Of a DNA stretch of 13,768 bases, positions 7,577 through 13,768 are shown one piece after another. The stretch comes from Alphaproteobacteria bacterium (lineage in GTDB: Bacteria; Pseudomonadota; Alphaproteobacteria; RF32; CAG-239), in NCBI GenBank assembly GCA_017557925.1, contig JAFYWO010000075.1:1-13768 (forward strand), written 5' to 3'. Position numbers and translations under genes: made by a program. Numbering within the stretch: the stretch's first letter is position 1; every line of letters starts with the position of its first letter. The notes beneath the pieces are model-generated. The model ran no database searches, was not told where the DNA came from, and saw only the letters and a list, made by a program, of their open reading frames with translations.

Positions 7577-8512
7577 ATGACCAAATTAGCTATCATAGTT
7601 CCTTGTTTTAATGAAGAAGAAATATTATCCCAAAGTATAAAAACTTTATCTGATTTATTAAAATCACTAATAAAAGAAAAAGAAATATCAAATGACAGCA
7701 TTTTAGTGTTCATAAACGACGGTTCAAGAGATAAAACTTGGGAAATAATAGAAAAACATCACACTAAAAATCCCCATATTAAAGGCATATCACTTTCCAG
7801 AAACTTCGGACACCAAGAGGCACTATTGGCTGGACTATATAATACTACGGCTGATTTTTATATCACAATAGATGCGGACTTGCAAGACGATACCTCTGTA
7901 ATAAAAGAGATGATACAAAATGCCAAACAAGGTTATGACATAGTATATGGTGTCAGAAAAAAAAGAGATACAGATAGTTTTTTCAAAAAACACTCTGCCT
8001 TGTGTTTCTACAAACTTATGAAATTATTAGGAGTTGAATTAGTTTCAAATCACGCAGATTTTCGCCTTCTGACTAAAAAAGCAGTAGATACAATGTCAAC
8101 ATTTAAAGAAAGGAACTTATTTTTAAGAGCTATAGTTCCGCTTGTCGGCTACAAATCAACAAATGTATATTACGATCGCAAAAAGCGAGAATTAGGAACA
8201 ACAAAATATCCATTAAAAAAGATGATAATATTTGCACTAAAAGGTATTTCCAGTTTTTCTGCCGTTCCTCTTCATCTTATCACTTTATCCGGAATTATCA
8301 TATCAATACTAAGTCTATTCTTAATGATATGGGCAATAATTGCTTACCTAAACAATTCAACTATTGCCGGATGGACATCCCTTATGTCTGCAATAACATT
8401 CTTTAGTGGTATAACAATTTTATTTATGGGTATCATAGGAGAATACATAGCTAGTATCTTTATAGAAGTAAAAAATCGTCCGCTATATATTATAGATAAA
8501 ACATTGGAATAA
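7577..8512 (+). CDS. GtrB-like polyprenyl-phosphate glycosyltransferase (GT2, DPM1-like)
   Basis: Membrane-anchored GT-A enzyme that would transfer a sugar from a nucleotide donor to undecaprenyl phosphate on the cytoplasmic face, making the lipid-linked donor for GT-C partners. Seen: IIVPCFNEEE near residues 6-15, NDGSRDKT at 47-54, SRNFGHQEALLAGL at 74-87, the metal-binding D99-A-D101-LQDD, and TTKYPLKKM at 208-216, a GtrB/DPM1 signature. Two membrane segments (about 231-257 and 269-292) are followed by EVKNRPLYII. The 311-residue length is normal for GtrB. It sits between GtrII-like paralogues 2 and 3 and ends three bases before paralogue 3, so one donor synthase may serve all three. No GtrA-type flippase gene is adjacent. 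The sugar (glucose, galactose, mannose or amino-arabinose-like) is unknown. Confidence 0.88.
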   Translation: MTKLAIIVPCFNEEEILSQSIKTLSDLLKSLIKEKEISNDSILVFINDGSRDKTWEIIEKHHTKNPHIKGISLSRNFGHQEALLAGLYNTTADFYITIDADLQDDTSVIKEMIQNAKQGYDIVYGVRKKRDTDSFFKKHSALCFYKLMKLLGVELVSNHADFRLLTKKAVDTMSTFKERNLFLRAIVPLVGYKSTNVYYDRKKRELGTTKYPLKKMIIFALKGISSFSAVPLHLITLSGIIISILSLFLMIWAIIAYLNNSTIAGWTSLMSAITFFSGITILFMGIIGEYIASIFIEVKNRPLYIIDKTLE

Positions 8513-8515
8513 AAA

Positions 8516-10117
8516 ATGAATAACCGCTTACAAACATCAACAACACTTTCACCTTTTTTTATCAAAAATTGGTTAGCGGTTTTTTTATTTTCGCTTCTGA
8601 CATATTTTTACTATATAATAAATTTTTTATGGGGAAATCACGACTGGGGTTGGATAAAAGAAAAAACTCCGCTTTTTAGCGGTGTATTTGAAGGACGATT
8701 TTCTCAATTTATTCTTCAAACAATCCTAACCGAAGGATACATTCTACCCATTATCACGCTTATATTGTCATTTTTTTTCTACTCGCTTGGCATAACATTA
8801 CTTTTGCATATCTTAGGACTAAAAAAATCCCTCTTACAAAACTCTCTTATCGGAATTTTTGCCCTAACCTCACCATACACAATATCTTGGCTATATTTTG
8901 CATTCATAAGCCTAAGTTGCCTATCTTGGCCTTTCTTCATAATTCTTGCCTTTTATCTGCTAACAACACTAAACACAACCCCATACCCCAAAACCTGTTT
9001 TACCATATCAAGTATTTTATTTTTATTAAGTATGGGCGGATACCCACCAGTTATCAATATGATAGGAACAGTATTTTTTATCCTTGTTATAGACATGCTT
9101 TATTTTAAGCGATATACCCTAAAAAGTGTCATAAAAAAAATACTGCCAATGATATTTTCTATTTTTATATCCATCGTTTTATTGCTGATAATCCAATATT
9201 TCCTAAAAAAATATAACTTACAACATACAACCTACAATACCGCTTCATTATCATTGTCAAATATAACCCCAAAGCTATACGAAACACTTATAGCATCTTT
9301 TGAGCAATTTACAAACACCACGTCTTTCATAACCTATTTTTACAAATACATAACACTTTGTCTAACCTTATCTTCTGTTTATGTTTTAATAACAAGATGT
9401 TACGGAAATACTATAAATTTCTTTCTGCTTTTTGTACTTTTGTTAGGACTAAACCTGTCATCTGTGATAACCAACCTTATAGCCCAAAACACTCTTTATG
9501 TTTTACTCCAACCACGAATAGAGTTTTTTGGAATATTATACATATATATTTTTTCAGCTTCAGTTTTATTAAAACAAGATAATATTTTTATAAAAAACTT
9601 AACTCTGCTCTCTCTGATACTTATTATTTTTAATAACGTAAATACCATAAATTATTCCGCCAAAGTCCAAAAACTCGGTTTTATGGCAGAAACCCAGCTC
9701 ATAAATCGCATAACAGCAGATATAGAAAATAAAGTCCCCTCTTCTACATATAAAAAACATACTTTTATACAAGGTGGTGTTCTAAATTATCGCAACCGTT
9801 TTTATTTTCAAAACCCAAACGAAAATGTAGATGGCTACACACTTTCTGCCCCCTACATACCTTGGCATTTACCATCAAAAGCATACAAATTCTATGCTCA
9901 AACAGATATATTTGGAGAGGATTTTGACGTATACTGGAGATTTGTTCCTCAAAAAATCATAAACCAGTCACCGTCAATTAAAGACTATCTTCTGCACCAA
10001 GCCAAACCTTGGCCGGATAACAACTCTATTTTTACCGAAAACAACCTGATAGTCCTAATCTTGAACGACGAAGGATTGAAACAAGGAATTTCTTGGATAA
10101 AAAAATATCAACATTAA
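8516..10117 (+). CDS. GtrII-like multi-pass membrane glycosyltransferase, paralogue 3
   Basis: Third GT-C paralogue, 533 aa. The first membrane segment is about 17-37; the outer loop holds W39-G-N-H-D43 and E59-G-R61; PYTISWLYF is at 120-128 and GGYPP at 174-178; several more membrane segments run to about residue 380. The soluble tail has the shared pattern in weaker form (LNYRNRFYFQ, then W499-P). It starts three bases after the GtrB-like gene (TTGGA at 8505-8508 as ribosome-binding site), the tightest link between a donor synthase and any of the three transferases, so these two may be the original GtrB-GtrII pair. The role in modifying a surface glycan is inferred from family and context. 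Confidence 0.68.
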   Translation: MNNRLQTSTTLSPFFIKNWLAVFLFSLLTYFYYIINFLWGNHDWGWIKEKTPLFSGVFEGRFSQFILQTILTEGYILPIITLILSFFFYSLGITLLLHILGLKKSLLQNSLIGIFALTSPYTISWLYFAFISLSCLSWPFFIILAFYLLTTLNTTPYPKTCFTISSILFLLSMGGYPPVINMIGTVFFILVIDMLYFKRYTLKSVIKKILPMIFSIFISIVLLLIIQYFLKKYNLQHTTYNTASLSLSNITPKLYETLIASFEQFTNTTSFITYFYKYITLCLTLSSVYVLITRCYGNTINFFLLFVLLLGLNLSSVITNLIAQNTLYVLLQPRIEFFGILYIYIFSASVLLKQDNIFIKNLTLLSLILIIFNNVNTINYSAKVQKLGFMAETQLINRITADIENKVPSSTYKKHTFIQGGVLNYRNRFYFQNPNENVDGYTLSAPYIPWHLPSKAYKFYAQTDIFGEDFDVYWRFVPQKIINQSPSIKDYLLHQAKPWPDNNSIFTENNLIVLILNDEGLKQGISWIKKYQH

Positions 10118-10128
10118 AAATTAAATGC

Positions 10129-10156
10129 TTGTAAAAAAACACACTACCCGTAAAAT
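10129..10156 (+). promoter_or_regulatory. Candidate promoter for recJ and the DUF502 gene
   Basis: TTGTAA (10129-10134) and TAAAAT (10151-10156) are 16 bases apart in the 61-base gap between the glycosylation island and recJ. The -10 matches five of six positions and the -35 four. The recJ ribosome-binding site AGGGA (10168-10172) follows. No terminator hairpin is visible here, so read-through from the island is also possible. Confidence 0.42.
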
Positions 10157-10178
10157 AAATAAAAATTAGGGATAAAAA

Positions 10179-11945
10179 ATGAATAACCAAAACAATACAG
10201 AACTTTCCATAAATAAAAATATATGGAAAATAACAGAAATAAATGAATATGAAACCGAATGTTTGCATCAAAAATTGGGTATATCTGTTAATTTAGCAAA
10301 ATTGTTAATAATAAGAAATCAAAACATACATTCTGCTCTTTCGTTTTTAAATCCCAAAATAAAAGATTTAATGCCCAATCCCAGTGTGTTAAAAGATATG
10401 GATAAAGCTTCTGCAAGAATAGCCGAAGCTATCATTAAAAAACAAAAAATAGCAATTATAGGCGACTATGATGTAGACGGAGCAACATCTTCTTCTGTTA
10501 TTCGCCTATTTTTAAATCATTTTAATCTTGAAACCATAGTCCACATACCTGAAAGAGAAGAAGGTTACGGACCAAGTACCACCGCTTTTAATAAATTCAA
10601 AAAATTTGGAGCAGAATTAGTCATAACGGTTGACTGCGGAACATCTGCCTTTGAAATTTTGGATAAAGAAAGTAAAAACTTTGATATAATTGTTCTTGAC
10701 CACCACGAAGCAGAAACAAAACTCCCTAAAGTTTACGCTGTAGTAAATCCCAAACGACTGGACCAAGACGAAACCCCAAATAACTTAGAATATATGGCTG
10801 CCGTTGGTGTTGTATTTCTAACTGTAGTAGCCATAAACAGAGAATTAAAAAAACTAAACTATAAAAACTCTCTTACTTCCGAAGAACTAAAACAATTGCT
10901 TGATTTAGTCGCACTGGGAACAGTTTGTGATGTTGTTCCTCTTATCGGTCTAAACAGAGCTTATGTTTCACAAGGCTTAAATGTTATGGCTGAAAGAAAA
11001 AACATAGGCCTAAAAACTCTTTGTGATAAATCCAACATAAGAGAAAAACCTGACGCATACCATTTAGGTTTCGTTTTAGGTCCTCGTATAAATGCCTGTG
11101 GCAGAGTAGGACTTGCCTCAACCGGAAATAAACTTCTTTGCACTCAAAATCCCATAGAAGCAGAAACTCTTGTAGAAAATATGAATGCTTACAATAAAGA
11201 ACGTAAAGACATAGAGGATTTTGTATATCAACAATCGCTAAAAATGCTTGAGGATAATTCACAATCTTATCCAATGGCTTTTGTTTATGCAAAAAATTGG
11301 CATCAAGGCGTTATAGGTATTGTAGCCGGAAAGCTTAAAGAGCGTTATCATCTGCCATCCTTTGTTATGAGCATAGAAGAAGACGAGGTAAAAGGTTCTG
11401 CTCGTTCAATACCCGACGTAGATTTAGGTGCTCTTATCATAGCTGCTAAAGAAAAAGGAGTCATAACCAAAGGAGGAGGACACACAATGGCTGCAGGTTT
11501 TTCTTTAACAGAAGAACAAATACCTCAATTTAGAGAGTTTGCAGGTCTTTATATCAAAAAAGCTCTAAAAGATACTACACCTCACCCTATACTAAACATA
11601 GATTTAAGCACCAGTTTAACTGGCGCAAACCAAAATCTTTGCACAGAAATAGAACAACTAAAACCTTTTGGAACCGGAAATCCCGAACCACTACTTCTTA
11701 TAAAAAATGTTTTTATAGAAAAAACTTATAAGATAAGCAATACCGAACATATAAAATGTGTTCTCAAAGACCTCACACAAAACACTTTACAAGCTATTGC
11801 ATTTAATACAAATCAAACAGATTTAGGAAAAATGATTTTATCAAACTCTAAATGTTGTTATGATGTTGTAGGAACACTTCGTTTCAATTACTACAACAAC
11901 AAAAAAACACTTCAATTTACAATTCTTGACTTAAAAAGGGCTTAA
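10179..11945 (+). CDS. recJ: Single-stranded-DNA-specific exonuclease RecJ
   Basis: 5'-3' single-strand DNA exonuclease of the DHH family, acting in RecF-pathway recombination, mismatch repair and base-excision repair in the cytoplasm. Manganese-binding motifs are intact: D96-Y-D98-V-D100-G, D152 in VDCGT, D174-H175-H176, and D251 in GTVCDVVPL. Next come GPRINACGR at 301-309, the DHHA1 domain with GSARS and KGGGHTMAAGF at 431-441, and the C-terminal OB-fold region with PFGTGNPEP at 496-504. The 588-residue length is normal for RecJ (about 570-600). AGGGA lies six bases before the ATG. The DUF502 gene follows four bases after the stop, so the two are probably co-transcribed. Confidence 0.96.
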   Translation: MNNQNNTELSINKNIWKITEINEYETECLHQKLGISVNLAKLLIIRNQNIHSALSFLNPKIKDLMPNPSVLKDMDKASARIAEAIIKKQKIAIIGDYDVDGATSSSVIRLFLNHFNLETIVHIPEREEGYGPSTTAFNKFKKFGAELVITVDCGTSAFEILDKESKNFDIIVLDHHEAETKLPKVYAVVNPKRLDQDETPNNLEYMAAVGVVFLTVVAINRELKKLNYKNSLTSEELKQLLDLVALGTVCDVVPLIGLNRAYVSQGLNVMAERKNIGLKTLCDKSNIREKPDAYHLGFVLGPRINACGRVGLASTGNKLLCTQNPIEAETLVENMNAYNKERKDIEDFVYQQSLKMLEDNSQSYPMAFVYAKNWHQGVIGIVAGKLKERYHLPSFVMSIEEDEVKGSARSIPDVDLGALIIAAKEKGVITKGGGHTMAAGFSLTEEQIPQFREFAGLYIKKALKDTTPHPILNIDLSTSLTGANQNLCTEIEQLKPFGTGNPEPLLLIKNVFIEKTYKISNTEHIKCVLKDLTQNTLQAIAFNTNQTDLGKMILSNSKCCYDVVGTLRFNYYNNKKTLQFTILDLKRA

Positions 11946-11949
11946 ACTT

Positions 11950-12615
11950 ATGGCTATATCTCCTAAAAATCCCAATAAACATAATTTTTTTGGTTTTGTT
12001 ATTTCTAAACTAAAAACATATCTTTTCACCGGTATACTTGTAACCGCACCTGTTACCATCACTTTTTATATGGCCTATGAACTATTTATTTGGATGGACA
12101 AGTGGACACGTTCGCTAATTCCCCCTCAAATGATGACAAAAGGTTTACTATACTATATCCCCGGTTTTGGAGTTGTTGTTTTAATTTCTGCCCTAATTGT
12201 AATTGGTGTATTTACCACTGGTTTTATCGGTAATTTTTTTGTAAGACTGGGTGATTTTATTGTTTCAAAAATGCCTTTAATTTCTAGCATATATTCATTA
12301 CTAAAACAACTTTTTGAAACAGTGTTATCTCCAAAATCTCAATCATTTAAAGAGGCTGTTCTTGTTCAATATCCTCGGAAAGGTATTTGGATTATCGGCT
12401 TTTTAGCCGGCTCATCTGCTCCGGAACTGCAAGAAAAAGCACCTGTTTCAGAAAATCTGTTAAGCATTTTTATTCCAACCACTCCTAACCCAACATCCGG
12501 CTTTTTAATCTTAATGCCCGAAACAGAAGTTATAAAACTGGATATGAGTGTGGAAGATGCTTTAAAATATGTTGTTTCTTGTGGCATAGTTGCCCCTACT
12601 GACGAAAAAAAATAA
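11950..12615 (+). CDS. DUF502 family inner-membrane protein
   Basis: Member of the DUF502 family; its function is not established. Two membrane segments are visible, about 24-49 (LFTGILVTAPVTITFYMAYELF) and 73-97 (FGVVVLISALIVIGVFTTGFIG). The conserved block KMPLISSIYSLLKQLFETV follows at 98-116, then a soluble domain with AVLVQYPRKGIWIIGFL and the family signature PTTPNPTSGF at 166-175, ending in MSVEDALKYVVSCG. At 221 aa it is of ordinary length. AAGGG at 11936-11940, inside the end of recJ, is the ribosome-binding site. The basic N-terminus (PKNPNKHN) before TM1 suggests a cytoplasmic N-terminus. Confidence 0.92.
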   Translation: MAISPKNPNKHNFFGFVISKLKTYLFTGILVTAPVTITFYMAYELFIWMDKWTRSLIPPQMMTKGLLYYIPGFGVVVLISALIVIGVFTTGFIGNFFVRLGDFIVSKMPLISSIYSLLKQLFETVLSPKSQSFKEAVLVQYPRKGIWIIGFLAGSSAPELQEKAPVSENLLSIFIPTTPNPTSGFLILMPETEVIKLDMSVEDALKYVVSCGIVAPTDEKK

Positions 12616-12623
12616 AAACCTGA

Positions 12624-12652
12624 TTGACAACTTGAACAAAATACTCTATCAA
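12624..12652 (+). promoter_or_regulatory. Sigma-70-like promoter for metK
   Basis: A perfect TTGACA (12624-12629) is followed after exactly 17 bases by TATCAA (12647-12652, four of six positions). Transcription would start near 12659, at the foot of the hairpin that precedes the riboswitch-like core, giving a leader of about 75 bases before the metK ATG. Confidence 0.65.
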
Positions 12653-12659
12653 CACATTG

Positions 12660-12679
12660 AAAGAGATAAACCTCTCTTT
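12660..12679 (+). other. Hairpin at the 5' end of the metK leader
   Basis: AAAGAGA (12660-12666) and TCTCTTT (12673-12679) pair perfectly around a six-base loop, starting almost at the predicted metK transcript start. It may protect the 5' end or be a peripheral helix of the riboswitch. The CTCT of its 3' arm could also pair with the GGAG at 12723-12726 (one G-U), an alternative fold that would mask the ribosome-binding site. There is no T-run after it, so it is not a convincing terminator. Confidence 0.55.
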
Positions 12680-12726
12680 ATGTGGATTTAACCCTACTTG
12701 TCCTACAATAACGGACTAAAATGGAG
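12680..12726 (+). promoter_or_regulatory. SAM-II-like (SAM-II/SAM-V class) riboswitch core in the metK leader
   Basis: The leader holds GATTTAACC (12685-12693), the invariant-looking start of loop 1 in SAM-II aptamers as I remember them, and CTAAAA (12716-12721) running into the GGAG Shine-Dalgarno (12723-12726), the usual 3' end of that motif. TGTGG (12681-12685) can pair with CTACA (12703-12707), with one G-U, as helix P1. GTCC (12700-12703) is complementary to GGAC (12713-12716), which could contribute a pseudoknot, though one base is shared with P1. Element order and spacing fit an H-type pseudoknot that hides the ribosome-binding site when SAM binds. SAM-II elements are typical of alphaproteobacteria and often precede SAM or methionine genes. 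The match is from memory, not a covariance search. Confidence 0.6.
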
Positions 12727-12733
12727 AACTTTT

Positions 12734-13768
12734 ATGAATAAAACTGCTGAATATGTATCACTTGGTCATCCTGACAAAATTGCTGACTATATTTCTTCCT
12801 CAATCCTAGATGAATGCTTAAAGCAAGATATAAACACTCGTTATGCTGTTGAAGTAATGGTAAAAAACAACAACATAATACTCGGAGGAGAAATAAAAGG
12901 AAACATTACCCTAAAACACATCAAAAAACACATAAAACAAGCTTTAAGAAAAATCGGATATGACGAAGAATATAATAAACTATGGCAAGACAATGCCATC
13001 AACATCAATAAGCTTAAAATAACCAACTTAATCAGCGCCCAATCAGAAGAAATAGCACAAGGTGTGGAACAAAACGGCTGGGGAGACCAAGGAGTTTTTG
13101 TCGGTTATGCCACCCAAGGCGAAGAAAAAATAAACTATGAATTATTTCTTGCAAAAAAACTAAATAATGCCTTATACCAAAAAGCCCTTGCAGAAAAAAA
13201 TCTTGGACTTGATATAAAAACCCAAATAACCATTGATGAAAACAACCGGATATTAACTGCAATAGTTGCGATTCCAATGCTGGAAAAGGAAGACTTAAGA
13301 GATTTTGTTATTCAAACACTCAATGAAACACCAAAAAACATTATAATAAACGGAACAGGTTCATATACGACACACTCATCAATAGCAGATTGCGGTATAA
13401 CCGGTAGAAAATTAGCTTGCGATTTTTACTCTACTGCTTGCCCTATTGGTGGCGGTTCTCCTTGGACTAAAGATGCCAGCAAGGCTGATTTAACTCTAAA
13501 TCTATATGCCCGAAAATTAGCAATAGATTACCTAAAAGATAATGACGAATGCTATGTATACTTATCCTCTTGTATAGGCAAAAAGGACTTGCCAAGCGCA
13601 GTTGTTAAAACTCAAAAAAATAATAAAGAAACCACACAAAATATTACCCCATTATGCAACCCTAAAGAAATTATAGAGTTGCTCAAACTTAATCGTCCTA
13701 TATACAAAAAGCTTTGTTCAACGGGTTTAATAAATTACATAAACTCTAAAGGGAAACCTAAATTTTAA
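12734..13768 (+). CDS. metK: S-adenosylmethionine synthetase (methionine adenosyltransferase), short divergent form
   Basis: Makes SAM from methionine and ATP in the cytoplasm. Three-domain MetK features: G11-H12-P-D14-K15, E40, GGE with E53, Q103, GDQG at 117-120 followed by VFVGYA, K162, D219 with GITGR225-K226, and K246-D-A-S-K250-A-D252. These correspond to the ATP-, Mg- and phosphate-binding residues of E. coli MetK, so it is probably active. It has only 344 residues against about 380-400, and the glycine-rich signatures are altered: S214-S-I-A-D replaces the usual GGPxGD, and GGGSPWTKD replaces GGGAFSGKD. I use ATG 12734 because GGAG (12723-12726) lies seven bases upstream and the protein then begins at the normal distance from GHPDK; a TTG at 12698 falls inside the riboswitch-like leader. 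The TAA ends at the last base of the window. Confidence 0.92.
   Translation: MNKTAEYVSLGHPDKIADYISSSILDECLKQDINTRYAVEVMVKNNNIILGGEIKGNITLKHIKKHIKQALRKIGYDEEYNKLWQDNAININKLKITNLISAQSEEIAQGVEQNGWGDQGVFVGYATQGEEKINYELFLAKKLNNALYQKALAEKNLGLDIKTQITIDENNRILTAIVAIPMLEKEDLRDFVIQTLNETPKNIIINGTGSYTTHSSIADCGITGRKLACDFYSTACPIGGGSPWTKDASKADLTLNLYARKLAIDYLKDNDECYVYLSSCIGKKDLPSAVVKTQKNNKETTQNITPLCNPKEIIELLKLNRPIYKKLCSTGLINYINSKGKPKF

Noticed and set aside
7715..7738. Asn instead of the first Asp in the GT2 DDGS motif of the GtrB-like protein as a sign of inactivity.
   Set aside because: NDGS is common in GtrB-like enzymes, and the DxD metal site (D99, D101) is intact.
4343..10117. Horizontally acquired phage-borne serotype-conversion island.
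   Set aside because: No integrase, attachment site, tRNA or mobile element is visible, and base composition looks like the neighbouring genes by eye; transfer cannot be supported from this window alone.
10984..11292. 102-codon minus-strand open frame inside recJ.
   Set aside because: It lies wholly opposite a well-conserved RecJ region and shows no recognisable domain; long antisense frames are expected by chance.
12616..12679. Hairpin 12660-12679 considered as the terminator of the recJ-DUF502 unit.
   Set aside because: It is AT-rich, is followed by ATGTGG instead of a T-run, and lies downstream of the metK promoter.
12698..12733. TTG-initiated N-terminal extension of metK (12 extra codons).
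   Set aside because: It would start inside the riboswitch-like leader, has no ribosome-binding site, and adds residues absent from the MetK family. GGAG sits correctly before ATG 12734.

Overview
The window reads as a chromosomal segment of an AT-rich alphaproteobacterium. The IF-1 sequence ([11 protein letters not shown] ending) is of the alphaproteobacterial kind, and Bax-type glucosaminidase, DUF192 and DUF502 proteins, glyoxalase II and a SAM-II-like leader before metK all fit that class. The low GC, the lysine/asparagine/isoleucine-rich proteins and the short spacers suggest a reduced or host/gut-associated lineage, but this is inference. TGA is used as a stop (nfu-like gene, first gtrII-like gene), so the standard bacterial code applies. 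No tRNA, rRNA, CRISPR array, insertion sequence or phage gene was seen. Coding density is very high and no gap exceeds about 120 bases.

Layout. (1) 1-3473, plus strand: a tight run of four genes: an NifU C-terminal-domain Fe-S protein, an exported Bax-like glucosaminidase, a glyoxalase II-like metallo-hydrolase, and an orphan membrane histidine kinase whose PAS region carries four cysteines. (2) 3468-3777: infA with its own candidate promoter and a hairpin terminator that can serve both strands. (3) 3782-4258, minus strand: a DUF192 envelope protein convergent on that terminator and driven by a good sigma-70-like promoter in the divergent spacer. (4) 4343-10117, plus strand: a lipid-linked glycosylation island with three paralogous multi-pass GtrII-like (GT-C) proteins and, between the second and third, one GtrB-like polyprenyl-phosphate sugar synthase; no GtrA-type flippase is present. 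(5) 10179-12615: recJ followed four bases later by a DUF502 membrane protein. (6) 12624-13768: metK, preceded by a consensus-like promoter, a 7-bp hairpin and a SAM-II-like riboswitch core that runs into the Shine-Dalgarno. MetK is short and divergent around its glycine-rich signatures but keeps its catalytic residues.

How the parts work together. The glycosylation island is the accessory part and the most biologically open. GtrB would charge a polyprenyl phosphate with a sugar on the cytoplasmic face, and the three GT-C paralogues would transfer it on the periplasmic side to up to three acceptors or positions, probably on a surface glycan. The metK leader would form a feedback loop: MetK makes SAM, and SAM bound to the leader would hide the metK ribosome-binding site. 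The rest is housekeeping: Fe-S delivery, wall remodelling, methylglyoxal detoxification, translation initiation and DNA repair.
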